Shown: piece by piece, positions 11,539 through 21,900 of the stretch | How the letters are laid out: each line of letters opens with the position of its first letter | Position numbering within the stretch: the first letter of the stretch is position 1 | From: Euglena gracilis | Taxonomy: Eukaryota > Euglenida > Euglenophyceae > Euglenales | Direction of reading: 5' to 3' | Length of the DNA: 64,000 nt | Assembly: GCA_039621445.1 (NCBI GenBank) | Contig: CP154955.1 | Coordinates: 30,139,471-30,203,470 of the forward strand | Notes under the pieces: model-generated | The model's database searches: none | What the model saw: the letters and a program-made list of their open reading frames with translations, nothing else | Told to the model about the DNA's origin: nothing | Translations under genes and position numbers: made by a program

Positions 11539-12690
11539 GAAGGAGTTGTTTACAACTCTTCACGACTCCAACAGGAAGGGGTGCGGAGTGCACTCGTTGT
11601 GAGGAGGGGGCGAGCGAGGGGACCGTTGTGGTTCAGGGTCCCCCCCCCCTCAGGGGGCTGTGCCGTTCAGGTTCGTTTTATGGCCAAGGTTGGGTCCAAT
11701 GTTCTGCTTTGCGTAGTTGGGTCTGTGCGGGGTCTGGTGTGTTGTCCCCCCTCCCAGCCCGCCTAAGGCTGTTTGGCGTTGGGGGGGGGGGCAGGCGCTG
11801 TTGTGAACCAAGCGCCAGCCACGGTTAAAATTCTCAGGAAATTCTTATTCCCAGGCCAGGTGAGTTGTTTTGTCACGGTCAGGCTCCTAGACAGCCGTTT
11901 TCGGTTCGGTTAGCCAATGCGGTGTCTAGGCTTGGTGTCTGTTCGGTGGGGGGTGTGTCCAGCTGGGGTCTTCCAGCCCCCCCCCCCCCAGGCCAAGCGG
12001 TCAGGCTTTGGCCGGGGACGAATTTTAATAAAAATCAGGTGAAGGCTGGGTTTCGGTTAAAAATCAGGCTGGGTCAAGGACAATGTTTTTTTTGTATTTT
12101 TGTATTTTTTTTTTCTGGGGGGTAGGCTGGTTTGTGCGAGGTCAGGTGCTGTGGAGGGTCCTCGCCCCCCCCCCCCCCCGGGCCGGTGGCCCGGGGCCGG
12201 CCAGGTCCGGGATTTTTTGGACAAAGTCAGGTTCCCCTTCCACCGTTTGCCCAGTTTGGCTGGCTGCTACGGTTGGGGTTGGGGGCTGTGTTTTGTTTTT
12301 ACAAGTAGGCTGGCCAGGTCCAGGGGTGAAGGTTCGTTCTCCCCGGGGGGGGGGTCCCAACCAACAACAACAACGATGATGAATTGAAGAATGGATCGAT
12401 TGGCAGAAGAGAGGCACTTGAGGTCAGTGAATTCGGGTCGGGTCGGGTCTTGTTCAGGTCCGTTGGGCTGGTTCGAGTTGGGCTGGCCAGCGGTTCGGGT
12501 TCAGGTGGGCTGGCCAGGGGGGCTGCCCAAGCCCGTTTTGTCGTTTTGAGTCAGGTAGGTTTTGTCACAGGTGTGTAAATTCAAATCAGTCGAGGTTGGT
12601 ATGGGTGGTAGGGTTGGGGTTGGCTTTGGGGTCGTTCGGGGTGTCGAAGTGACGGTGTCTGTGAGGGGGCCCAGGGGTATGTGACATGTG
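11539..12690 (-). other. 3' noncoding region of the gypsy element
   Basis: About 1.15 kb between the pol stop and the polypurine tract without a convincing frame. On the plus strand it is G/T-rich with recurrent CAGGT, GGGTTGGG and GGGCTGGCCAGG words and two long G/C runs (about 11,780 and 12,167). It may be transcribed as the 3' UTR; no function can be assigned. Confidence 0.6.
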
Positions 12691-15600
12691 TCACTCCATC
12701 CCATCAAGCAACTCTCTCACATCCACGGCCAAGTCCCGTTCTTTGCAGTATTGGACCACATCTTTGTTTGTTCGGAGGAAGAAGAAATGGTTCAGGGGTT
12801 CCCACTGAGTATCAGATGGGTCCCAGTTTTTCCACTGAATCAAAAATTGAAGTTTTCCGTCTTTTCTGCGGTGATTCAGCACTTTGTCAACCTCCCATTC
12901 GTCAGGGCCAACCTCCAACTCCTGTGCCTTGCCCGACCAAAAGTAGAGGGGGACAGGAGTTGTGTTGTAGAGGTCCTCCACGTGGGGTTTGAGTTGTGAA
13001 CGGTGGGCAGGTTGTCGGTTTCCGGGTCGAAGTTCCACCACGTAGGAGTGCTGTCCTACCCGTTCCAACACCACAGCAGGTCCTTTCCACTTCGGTTCGA
13101 GTTTGTCGGTACCAGGTTGTCTTTCGGGTTGATACCAGACTTTGGAACCGATTTCCAAGGCAGGTGGTTCTCTGCGTTTTTGGTTCACCGTTTCAGCCCG
13201 TTCACGCTGTTTTTCGTTCAGGACCAGGCTCACCCACTGGTCTTGTTCCTTCATCCTTTCCAAGAACGTTGAGGCCCCTTCCGCTTCCTTTTGTGGTTGG
13301 TATGGTAATCCCGCCAACGGTCTGTGCCTGCCAAACACAATTTCGTACGGTGACAATCCCGTTTCACCTGGGACGTCGTGTAGGGCCCTCAAGGCGTTCG
13401 GTAGGAGTTCAACCCAGGGTACCCCTTTTTCCGCAGCCAGTTTTGCCAGTTTTCGGAGGACTTGTTGACCCGCTACCTCAGCCCGTCCGTTGGCTTGGTG
13501 ATGATATGCCTGCCCGTACGCCACACGGACCCCGTGGGCAGCACACAGTGTTTTCCACCAACCGGCTGTGAAGTGGGAGCCCCGGTCGGAGCTCACCACC
13601 GAGGGTATCCCAAAAATTCCCCACTGTTTGTACATTTCCTTTCCAACCTTTTCTGCTGTGAGTCCCTTGGCCAGGTGGGGGGTTGCAACCATCCACCCAC
13701 TCAGCCTGTCCACACACAACGCCAACGTGTCGTATTTTTTCCCTTCAAAGGTGGTTTCAGGTAGAGAGAACAAGTCGATAGCAACACTGTCCATCAGGTG
13801 TGCAGGAATCGGTGTCGGTTCAATGGGGCACTTGTATGGTAAGTGGCTGGGTTCTGTTGCTTGGCAGGTTTCACACATGGTCATCATTTTGCCTGTCAGT
13901 TTTTTTGCATCCTGGTGGTCCGCAAACGCAAACCACCTTCCCATCTGGTCCCACAGTCGGGCTGACCCTGGGTGCCCGGCTGTTTCGTGATGTTCCCGAA
14001 TTACGTTTCCAGTCAACCCACTTGGTACACACAGGAGTCCGTTTTTGTAGAGCCTGCCGTTGTCGAATCGGTACCCGTCAGGCCAGTTTTTGAACCCCGT
14101 TCCCTTCAGGTCCTTGAGCACAGGTCCCCACCTTGGGCAACTTTCGTACTCGTTCTTCCATTCCCTGTCCATCACCCCTTTCGGTTCCCCCTGTTGAAGC
14201 TCCGGGGCGTGCACTCCCCTTGATGGAGGTCCAACGGGTGTCCCCGTTGAGGATGACGCACCTTGCGCGTCCTGTTGTTTTGTTGAGTCTGTTGTTGTTA
14301 GGGGTTCCACAGGGTCCTCTTCCAGGGGTCTTCGCCTTGGTGGGTCTTCCTCAGTGGATGGTCCCTCGGCCGTTTCTGAGTTTTCTGGGGTTTTGTTTTT
14401 GTGTTGGTCTGGTCGGATCAGGTTTCCTGCCTCATCCGTGGTCTCCCTTGGGGTTGCCTCAGCCAGTTTTTTGCTTGGTTCCACCACAGTCGTTTCCTTC
14501 ACAACCCATTTCTTTGTCGTTTTTGCAGGTTTTTGAGGTGTTTTTGAATTTTTTTGAGGGGTGTCACCGTTTTCCGTTGAACCAGGCACTGTGGGCGAAT
14601 CTTCACCCGTTTTGGCTCCCCCCCTTGTTGTGACGGCCACAGTGACGGGTTCCTGAAGTTGTTTTTGTGCCTGTGTCAGGTCTGCCACGTTGATCACCAT
14701 ACAAGTTTTCTGTTCCTTTTCCTCCTGTTTGATGATTTCTTTCATGAGTCGGTCGTCCTCCTCACTCCCGTGGATACTCACGTCGGCGAATGCCTGTGAG
14801 GCGGGGTAGGCCCACCTACTCAAGGCATCGGCGACCGTGTTGTCTTTGCCAGGTACGTATGCAACAGTTATGTCGAACCGCGAAAGCAGTTCGTGCCACC
14901 TAGCCCTACGTCCCGCTGGTCCACTGGGGGTGTCCAGAGCTTCCGTTGCCCATGCCTCAATGGACTTGTGGTCCGTCAACACCAGTACCGGTTGCATTCC
15001 TATCCAGGAAGCCCATTTTTGCAGGGCCAGGATCACTGCATAGGTCTCCTTCTCCCTAGGAGACCACGAGCGAACCTGCCCAGGTGTCAGTTTTCGTGAA
15101 CAGAAAGCTACGGGTACTGTTTTTTTTGTCATGGCTGTTGTTGGGTCTGGTTTCTCTGCTGTGTCCTCCGCAAATTGTTCCAGAGCCGCACCCACGGCTC
15201 TGCCACTGGCATCCACCCTGAGTATGAATGGTTTGTCCGGGTTCACTGTTTGCAGTTTCAGACTTCCGAGCAGTTTTTCTTTGATGGTCTGAAAAGCTGT
15301 TCTTTCTTTTTCACCGAAAAACACAGGTGTCAGGCTTCCTTTCTTTCCTTGTCCCTTTTTCACTTTCAGTTTTTCCATTAGGTCTGCAGCCAATTCCGCA
15401 TACCCTGGGATGTATGAGGCATAATAGTTTGTGAATCCCAGGAATGCCCGTAGGGCTGTGACCGTTTTCGGTTCCTCCCATTTTTCCAAGGCCATCAGTT
15501 TCCCAGGTGCTGGTTTTCGTTGTCCACCACCGAGCACGTGTCCACAGAATTCCACCTCCTTCACAAAGAATTTGCATTTCTTGATGTCTGCCACGTGTTG

Positions 15601-17067
15601 CTGTTTTTTCAGTGCCTCCATCACTCTCCTGATGTCCTTGTCGTGTTGTTCGAGGGTTTTTTCTTCAGTTCCCTGCCACACGGTTCCTACGATAATGTCG
15701 TCCACGTAGGGGTTTGCAATGTCTTGTACCTCCTCCAGGCTGTACTCGATCACCCTCTGGAAAATTGGTACCCCGTTTTTCATTCCCATGACCACCACTC
15801 TCCACTGTTTTGTTCCCTTGGGTGTGCTGCAGCAGGTGTAGGGTCTGGATTCTGTTCTCAGTGGCACCTGGTGGAAGGCGTCTTTCAGGTCCAGTACACT
15901 GTACAGGGCCCGTTGTCCTTGTTGAACTAGGATGTCTTCTATCCTAGGGAGGGGATGGGCGTCTGTGATTGTTGCCTCGTTCAGTGCTCTGAAATCCACC
16001 ACCCCTCTCCATTTTCCACCTTTTTTGGCCACCACGAACGTGGGGCTGGACCAGTCACTCCTCCCGTCTTCCACTTTCAGGTCCCTAACCCATTCGTCCA
16101 CCATGTCGATGAGTGCCTGTCGGCGTTCTCCTGTCATGTGGATGGGTCTTTGCTTTTTCGCCACTGTTCCAGGTTTCAGTTCGATTTTCCCATAACCCAG
16201 TGGTCCACGTTCTGGGGGGTCTGGGTAAATTTTGTCTCGCAAGACCACTCCTTCATAGTCCTGCCGCAGTTTTTTCACCAGTTCAGCCACCCTTTCGCCT
16301 TGTGTTTCCTGTCCTTCTGGCACCACCACAACACCCTGAACCCTGTCAGATTTCTGTGCCGATTTCTGAAGTTGTTTTGCCAGTGTTTCCAGCGTTGTTT
16401 CATCTTCAAACAGTTTTTCCTCGTCCTGGCCCGCTTCAGCAGGAATCTGCAAATTCATCGCCCGAACTGCTGAAATGTTTTTCTGAAGTTGGTGTATTTT
16501 CCGTTCCCTGTGCTTTTGTTCCTTCAGCTGGTGCCAACTGGACAGCAGCCGCAGTGGTTCACCTATGAGGGCTAGTGATTGTAGGTGTGGGAAAACCCCC
16601 AGTTGGTGTTGTTCCATCCACGGATACCCGAGGATGGCATCCACTTGGATGTCGGCGTCATGGAACGTTCCAATGGTGGACCATTCCCTTGTTCTGTCCG
16701 TGTTGTGCACCCGTGATGAAAACTGCAATTCCAGTGTGACTTCGTGTAATCCTCCTTCCATCCTTGTTCCGTCCGCTGTGATCAGGGCCAAGGGTTTTTG
16801 TGAACGTCTGAAGTTTTGTTGAGGAATCAGGTTCTTTTTCACCAGGTTTGCCTGTGCTCCCGTGTCAATCAGGGCCTGTAGGAACATTTTCTTGCCGTCC
16901 GGCAACACAGCACGGACTTCGATGAGGAGTTGTTTCGCTTTCTTTCTTTCTGCTGATGACCTGCCCCAGCAGGAGTTTGGACACCGGTTCACACAGTCGT
17001 TTTGGAAGCCGAATGTTTTGGTCAGGTTCTGTTTTGTCAGTTGAATCTGGGTTTGGCTGTTGACCTG
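12691..17067 (-). CDS. pol: Pol polyprotein: protease, RT, RNase H, integrase, chromodomain
   Basis: The frame is open from 17,067, just after an in-frame TGA at 17,070-17,068, to TGA at 12,693-12,691. No ATG marks the start, so numbering here runs from GTG 16,992 (1433 residues). A Cys-rich start (NRCPNSCWG) leads to aspartic protease LIDTGA (about 42-46), RT with VVDFRALN (331-338) and YVDD (429-432), RNase H with RVDAS (592-596) and a KDNTVADALSR end (about 716-726), a long charged linker (about 790-930), integrase with HHCC zinc finger and DDE residues in IDLF, SSDRGSHF and GRAE, and a C-terminal chromodomain (WEVDKVLNHRR...WKNWDPSDTQWEP). It copies RNA to DNA and integrates it; chromodomains target chromatin. 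It overlaps the cytosine methyltransferase frame by about 200 bp and lies +1 to it. Confidence 0.95.
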   Translation of the reverse strand, partial: QVNSQTQIQLTKQNLTKTFGFQNDCVNRCPNSCWGRSSAERKKAKQLLIEVRAVLPDGKKMFLQALIDTGAQANLVKKNLIPQQNFRRSQKPLALITADGTRMEGGLHEVTLELQFSSRVHNTDRTREWSTIGTFHDADIQVDAILGYPWMEQHQLGVFPHLQSLALIGEPLRLLSSWHQLKEQKHRERKIHQLQKNISAVRAMNLQIPAEAGQDEEKLFEDETTLETLAKQLQKSAQKSDRVQGVVVVPEGQETQGERVAELVKKLRQDYEGVVLRDKIYPDPPERGPLGYGKIELKPGTVAKKQRPIHMTGERRQALIDMVDEWVRDLKVEDGRSDWSSPTFVVAKKGGKWRGVVDFRALNEATITDAHPLPRIEDILVQQGQRALYSVLDLKDAFHQVPLRTESRPYTCCSTPKGTKQWRVVVMGMKNGVPIFQRVIEYSLEEVQDIANPYVDDIIVGTVWQGTEEKTLEQHDKDIRRVMEALKKQQHVADIKKCKFFVKEVEFCGHVLGGGQRKPAPGKLMALEKWEEPKTVTALRAFLGFTNYYASYIPGYAELAADLMEKLKVKKGQGKKGSLTPVFFGEKERTAFQTIKEKLLGSLKLQTVNPDKPFILRVDASGRAVGAALEQFAEDTAEKPDPTTAMTKKTVPVAFCSRKLTPGQVRSWSPREKETYAVILALQKWASWIGMQPVLVLTDHKSIEAWATEALDTPSGPAGRRARWHELLSRFDITVAYVPGKDNTVADALSRWAYPASQAFADVSIHGSEEDDRLMKEIIKQEEKEQKTCMVINVADLTQAQKQLQEPVTVAVTTRGGAKTGEDSPTVPGSTENGDTPQKNSKTPQKPAKTTKKWVVKETTVVEPSKKLAEATPRETTDEAGNLIRPDQHKNKTPENSETAEGPSTEEDPPRRRPLEEDPVEPLTTTDSTKQQDAQGASSSTGTPVGPPSRGVHAPELQQGEPKGVMDREWKNEYESCPRWGPVLKDLKGTGFKNWPDGYRFDNGRLYKNGLLCVPSGLTGNVIREHHETAGHPGSARLWDQMGRWFAFADHQDAKKLTGKMMTMCETCQATEPSHLPYKCPIEPTPIPAHLMDSVAIDLFSLPETTFEGKKYDTLALCVDRLSGWMVATPHLAKGLTAEKVGKEMYKQWGIFGIPSVVSSDRGSHFTAGWWKTLCAAHGVRVAYGQAYHHQANGRAEVAGQQVLRKLAKLAAEKGVPWVELLPNALRALHDVPGETGLSPYEIVFGRHRPLAGLPYQPQKEAEGASTFLERMKEQDQWVSLVLNEKQRERAETVNQKRREPPALEIGSKVWYQPERQPGTDKLEPKWKGPAVVLERVGQHSYVVELRPGNRQPAHRSQLKPHVEDLYNTTPVPLYFWSGKAQELEVGPDEWEVDKVLNHRRKDGKLQFLIQWKNWDPSDTQWEPLNHFFFLRTNKDVVQYCKERDLAVDVRELLDGME

Positions 17068-17773
17068 TCAGTTCTGGGCTGGGCTGTGAGAGCATGTTTT
17101 GTCGTGCCGTCTGGGCAGGGTTGGGCTGCTGCAGCGGTTGTTGCTGCGCGGCCTGGGCTTGGCTGGTTTGCCGTAGCCGTTCGCGGAACCCTGCCAGGTC
17201 CTGAATCAGATGTTCTGGGATCCTGAATTTTTTGAAGGCTGGAATGTTGTGTTTGTTGCTGAGTTTCACCAGGTGACCACCACCGTCTGGGTCCAGGTTC
17301 TTGCACGTTTTCCCGTCACACCGTTTTGCTGGTACCTGCAGGATATCAGGGCTGCCCCAGATTCGTGTTGGTTTTTTGTAACCCCAGTCTGTGTATTGAC
17401 AGTAATCCACGTCAATGTACGGGTACGGTTTCATGTAATCTCGTTTTCCCAGGTATCCGTACCTTGGGTTTTCCAACCACCATTTCTGCGGCTGCAGAAA
17501 TTCCACAATTTCCAGGGCTTTCTTTGCAAGGCTGTCTCCTTTTTCCAGGTTCCTGGGTCTTGTCGTCAGGGCAATGCTGAATTCTGTGCAGGGAACTCCA
17601 CACACCACCGTGTGGAATTCACCAGGTTCGAAATGTTTTCTGAAGTCCCATTCCAGTACGTCCACCTGGTAATCCGCTTTCCACCTGGGGTCTGAATCCA
17701 CCGTCACCACCTCGAAACCCATTTTTTCATACACCTTGCTGACCGATTTTGTTCCACAGAACAGGTCCAGCAT
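16865..17773 (-). CDS. C5-cytosine DNA methyltransferase-like ORF inside the retrotransposon
   Basis: A 302-residue frame begins with a true ATG at 17,773-17,771 directly as motif I, MLDLFCGTKS. Motif IV is GVPCTEFS (residues 59-66, catalytic Cys 62), motif VI WWLENP (98-103), and a motif VIII-like GYKKPTRIWG lies at 131-140. FRIPEHLIQDLAGF may stand for the C-terminal AdoMet-site helix. The enzyme class transfers a methyl group from AdoMet to cytosine C5 in DNA. The domain is compact (about 190 residues), with almost no target-recognition domain; the rest is a Gln/Pro-rich tail. It overlaps the Dam-like ORF by 70 nt in the -1 frame and pol in the +1 frame, suggesting frameshifting or reinitiation. 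Motif I has Lys where the last Gly is usual. Retrotransposon-borne cytosine methyltransferases are known in a few algae and dinoflagellates. Confidence 0.88.
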   Translation of the reverse strand: MLDLFCGTKSVSKVYEKMGFEVVTVDSDPRWKADYQVDVLEWDFRKHFEPGEFHTVVCGVPCTEFSIALTTRPRNLEKGDSLAKKALEIVEFLQPQKWWLENPRYGYLGKRDYMKPYPYIDVDYCQYTDWGYKKPTRIWGSPDILQVPAKRCDGKTCKNLDPDGGGHLVKLSNKHNIPAFKKFRIPEHLIQDLAGFRERLRQTSQAQAAQQQPLQQPNPAQTARQNMLSQPSPELTGQQPNPDSTDKTEPDQNIRLPKRLCEPVSKLLLGQVISRKKESETTPHRSPCCVAGRQENVPTGPD

Positions 17774-18654
17774 TTTGGTGGTGGTTTTTGTGCTGTGGCC
17801 CGTTCTGGTGTCGCTGTGGCTGCCTCCTGCAGTTTTCTGATGTGTTTCTGTGGTTTTTCTGTCCCCAAATCGGTTTTTTGTTCACCACCCTCCACCTCGT
17901 CCTCCACTGGCGGGTACTCGTGGGCTGTGCCGAACCTCACCTTGGATGTCGGGTGTAGGGGGGTGAAATGTTTGTGGAAACCTGGTAGGTACTTGCACCG
18001 TGTTTTGTGTCCGCATACCAAAAACACTTCCACAGGCCACAGTGTATTCCTGCAGTTCTTGTCACCCTGTCCAAACAGTTTTGTTCCCGCTGGGATGAAC
18101 ATTGACATCACTGCCAGCTTTTTGATTTCCCTGTACCATCGTCTGTGGACCCATCTTGGTACCATGAGAAGTGCATGGGCCTCGTCTGTTTGGATTTTAC
18201 TCACCACCTGTGAAATTTTGCTGAATGGGGGGTTCATCCACAGCAGTTTTCCGTGCCAGTTTTTTTCAAAGGCGTCAGTTCCATCTGGGCTGCCCGATCC
18301 CCACCATTGCGGGAATCTTTTGTTTTTTTCCGTTGCAAAGGCATCCAGCTGGGGCTGGACCCCGAAGTGTGAGAGAATTTCTGTCATTTTTTCTTCCTTC
18401 ACGTGGTAGTTTTCAGACACCCACCGTGAAGCTGCTCTGCCGAACCTGCAGCTGACCTGTTCCCTTTTCGGTTCTGGGCTGTGGAGTCGTTTTTTTGTCA
18501 GGATGTTTTTCTTTTGGGGCTTTTTCTTACCTCCCTTACCCAGTGTGTATGACCGCTGCGGCTCTGGACCTGGTTCCCTTGTTTTGTTTTGTTGTTTCGG
18601 TTGTGTCTGCAGAGAGTCGCCCCTCTCGTCCCCTACCCTCAAGCCGCAGCCCCT
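17704..18654 (-). CDS. Dam-like N6-adenine methyltransferase ORF inside the retrotransposon
   Basis: Open from just after TGA 18,657-18,655 to TGA 17,706-17,704. There is no ATG near the start, but the frame equals that of gag, so it may be made by readthrough. A basic N-terminus (GKGGKKKPQKKN) precedes the domain: PQLDAFATEKNKRFPQWW, DGTDAFEKNWHGK, the catalytic motif NPPF, then HALLMVPRWVHRRWY and a beta-rich end (MFIPAGTKLF). This matches the phage-type DNA N-6-adenine methyltransferase domain known in DIRS and other retroelements, which would methylate adenine N6 using AdoMet; NPPF is the catalytic DPPY-type motif. The family lacks a classic FxGxG, as here. It precedes and overlaps the cytosine methyltransferase. 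Activity is unproven; a structural or vestigial role is possible. Confidence 0.85.
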   Translation of the reverse strand, partial: RGCGLRVGDERGDSLQTQPKQQNKTREPGPEPQRSYTLGKGGKKKPQKKNILTKKRLHSPEPKREQVSCRFGRAASRWVSENYHVKEEKMTEILSHFGVQPQLDAFATEKNKRFPQWWGSGSPDGTDAFEKNWHGKLLWMNPPFSKISQVVSKIQTDEAHALLMVPRWVHRRWYREIKKLAVMSMFIPAGTKLFGQGDKNCRNTLWPVEVFLVCGHKTRCKYLPGFHKHFTPLHPTSKVRFGTAHEYPPVEDEVEGGEQKTDLGTEKPQKHIRKLQEAATATPERATAQKPPPKCWTCSVEQNRSARCMKKWVSRW

Positions 18655-18657
18655 TCA

Positions 18658-18981
18658 CTTCCGTTCTGCGTTTTGAACTGGCTGCCAGCGATTGCTGGAA
18701 GATGCTTCTTCTGCCTTTGGCTGTCCCTGCGGCTGGTTGGCTGGCTCCTGTGAGTTGGTTTGCTGTGGCTGTGGTTCAGTTTTCGTCGCTGCTGGCTGTG
18801 GCTGTGGCTGCCCTTTGCCTTTTCCTTTCCCGCTCCCCTTCCCAGAATCGTATCCTTTCCCAGAGTTGTATCCCTTTCCTGAATCGTAGCCTTTGCCGTA
18901 ATTCTGATTCCAGTTCTGGTTCTGGTTCCAGTTTTGGGTTGAACCCCAGTTTTGACCTTTCCCCTTTCCTTTGCCTTTGCC
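18658..18981 (-). CDS. Gly/Lys- and Gln/Asn-rich segment between two in-frame TGA codons
   Basis: The 108 codons between TGA 18,984-18,982 and TGA 18,657-18,655 stay in the gag frame and have clear coding composition: GKGKGKGKGQNWGSTQNWNQ, repeated GKGYDSGKGYNS, then a Gln/Pro-rich and Ser-rich end. The basic Gly/Lys repeats could act as a nucleocapsid-like nucleic-acid-binding tail of Gag made by TGA readthrough. There is no start codon at its 5' end. The alternative is that TGA simply ends gag and this tract is a recent loss. Confidence 0.6.
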
Positions 18982-21900
18982 TCAGTCGTTCTGTCCCCAG
19001 TCTGACCAGTTGGTGTACCGTCCCTGGCCAGGCTGTTCTGAAACTGCCATGGGCACCTGCTGGCGTGGAGAAGGGGGTCTGGGGTTTTCAGGTGTTGGGG
19101 TTCGAGGTCCAGGGGAGTTGGGTCGGGATCTGGAAGGTGGTGTCCGACTTCTGGATTTTGTTTTCTCCTCCTCCTTGACTTCCCTGACGTAACCCCTGCG
19201 GTCCATCGACCGCGATCTGTTTTCACGAGGTTGGTTCTGCCAGCCGTTGTACCCCCTACCCAGGGAGTCTGACTGTTGTTGGCACCTGAGTTCGGTTTCC
19301 ACACGTTGGAACAGTTCATCCAGAGTCAGTCTTGCCTGTACCTGTGTGAATTGTGGCTTGTGTCCAGTCAGCAGCGTTGAACCGTTTTTCATCAGGAGAA
19401 GTTCAGCAGCTCTGCTGCTGTGCAGTTGGATCCTGAAGTTTTGTCCGTCTCGTGCCACCTGAAAATTCTCACCTGTGCCCACTGTTGCTGCCACCAGGTC
19501 ACGAACGTCTTCCCTTGTTGCATCTGGGACGTTTGTAATGTTCGTGACCCCCTTCAGTTTCAGTGTCGGTCTGTCCTGATTTCTGCGGTCCTGTTCCCTG
19601 ATGCAGCTTCTGCGTTGCGTTTCAGGCATTTTTTCAGCCACCAGGTTGTAAGCGTCTTCCTCTGATGGATTTTCCAGCCTGCTGTAGAGGAGTTTGAAAT
19701 GGGCCTCAAACTCCCTCCACGCTTCCAGTGTCAGTTTTCCTTCCGTTTTTGGTCTCAGGTTTTTCAGTTCGTCTTTGATGGCTGATTGTGTGTCTCCACC
19801 GTATTTCTGGCACATCCAGTTCCAAAATTCCTGGTATTTTATTTTCTCACCGCGTTCCTGTCTGCGTTGTAGTTCCAGTTTGCTGGCACTGTCCAGGCTG
19901 CCCTCCAGCAGTGACAGTTTCAGGTCGTCGGTCAGGGACCCCTGACCGGCTGACACACGTTGCAGGTACATTGGAAATTTCACGGCAAAATCTGCGAAAT
20001 TCCCCTGCAGTGTTGGTCTTACCAGGTCTTTTGTCATTGCCGCGCCCACTGGACCCAGCAGCAGCCCGAAGGATGCTGCCGGGGCCGTTGCCACGGGTGC
20101 CACCACTGTTTCCTCTCCTATGTGGTGGATGGCAGTTTGGGTAGACCCCATCTGGGGTCCCACCCAGGTTGTTGTGTTCTGAGTTTCGGTTTCGTCTGCC
20201 CACATGAACAAGCCCCGAGTCCGGGACTGTGGGTTTTGTTGTGTCGTCACTGGCTGTTGAGTCGGCTGGGTTGGCTGTGGTGCTGGGCTTGTCGGGTTTG
20301 TCGTAAGTGCTGGGCTGATCGGGACTGCAGTCGGTCGTTCTGTTTGTCGAGTCAGTTGGGCAATTAACGGTGTCAAGGCAGTTTTCAGTTCTTGTTGGAT
20401 GAGCTGCCCCACCAGGGAAGCCGAGTTAACGGTCCCCAGTGCTGCAGCTCCTCCTTCCATTTTTGGGTGTGGTGTTTCGTCCCCCCAGTGCTGGCTGCTC
20501 TGGCTAAACATACCTGTCAGGGGTTGTGGGGTCCCCGTCCCCGTTTGACAGGCCTGGGGTTCTGGGGTCCCCTTCCCTTGGTTTCCTGCGGGCTGGCCCC
20601 TCAGGGCTGGCCGTGGCTGGGCCAGGGGTTGTGGGGTCCCCATCCCCGTCTGCCAGGTGTGGGGTCCTGGGGTCCCCGTCCCGTGTTGTCCTGTGGGTTG
20701 GCCCCTCAGGGCTGCCGGGGGCTGGTTCTGGGGTTGTGGGGTCCCCGATCCCCGTTGGCCCGCGGCCCTGTCTGCCCCCTGGGGGGGTTGTTCAGTCCGT
20801 TGGGCCGTTGTGGCTGCCCCTGGCTGTCCGGCCTGGGTCCTCGAGGGAGGCCCACTGGCCAGGGGGCTGGCCCCTGACTCTGGCCCGAAGGTCCCTGTGC
20901 AGGCTGGGCGAGAGGAAATGCAAAGATTTTCAAAAAGTTTGGGTATTTCAGCCAGGCTAGGGCTGGGGGTTGTGATTTGCTGGGTGTTTTGCCTTTCCAG
21001 TTTTTCAGTCAGGTTTTCAGTCGTTTTTGTCACTGTGCTAATTTTTGTGTCCAGGGTCACCAGCTGTTCTGTCCACCGTTTCTGCTGTGTTTGCAGTTCC
21101 GTGGTCAGAGTATGTAAATGCTGCCAGATGCCGTTGTCATGTGTTTCTCGTTCTGCAGTTTTTGTTGTCAGACCAGCCAGTTTTGCTTCCAGTTGACCGA
21201 CCCTGGTTGTCATTGAGCCAATGGCAGATGTCATTTCCAGCCATTTAGCATGTTCAGATGTGGCATGTGTTCCCGTTTTAATGGCCCCTTTTTGCAGTTC
21301 ACCCCGCAGATTTTGAGTCGTTTGAGCTGTTTCGTCCACCCTGTGACCCAGGTTGCCGACCTCCAGGTTCAGACGTTCAGTGCGTTGTTTGTGTTTTTCT
21401 TCGTTGGAGGTCAGGGTTTCCACCTGTCGTTTCAGTCTGCCGGTTTCCTCGTTCAGCTGTGTAATCTGCTGCTGCTGATCTGGGATTTTCTGCAGTTCGA
21501 CCAGTTTTTTGTGCAGGTAATCACATTTTTGAATGGTTGTTGTCGTTTTTGTTTCCTGCTGCTGAACCCGTCCTGCCAGATTTCCGATTTCACTGCCCAT
21601 GTCCTTCTGAATTCTTTCCACCACACTGCTGATTTCGCCTCTGAGGTTTTCAACTTTTCTGGACACTGTTGCCACAGTTTCGTCCACTTTGCTGTTCACC
21701 GTTTGGACTCCGCCTGTGATTCCTGCGACCCGTTCTTCTGCCACAGCCAATCTCTGTTGCAGTTCTGCAGTTGTTTTTTCGTTTTCTCGCTGTCGGTGTA
21801 GTAAACCAACCAGATGTTCACCCTGGTTCTGTGCGTTTCCACCTGCCATCTGCAGAAAACTGTGAAATTCCCTGAGTTTTTCACCCAGTGAGCCAGACAT

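Noticed and set aside
13003-16568. Numerous plus-strand frames of 60-190 codons opposite pol
   Set aside because: Antisense shadows of the intact pol ORF, without recognisable domains.
18639-19319. 227-codon minus-strand frame overlapping the end of gag
   Set aside because: It is the alternative frame of the gag tail and Gly/Lys tract; the gag frame has the coherent RS and GKGK repeats, while this one is biased by the same repeats.
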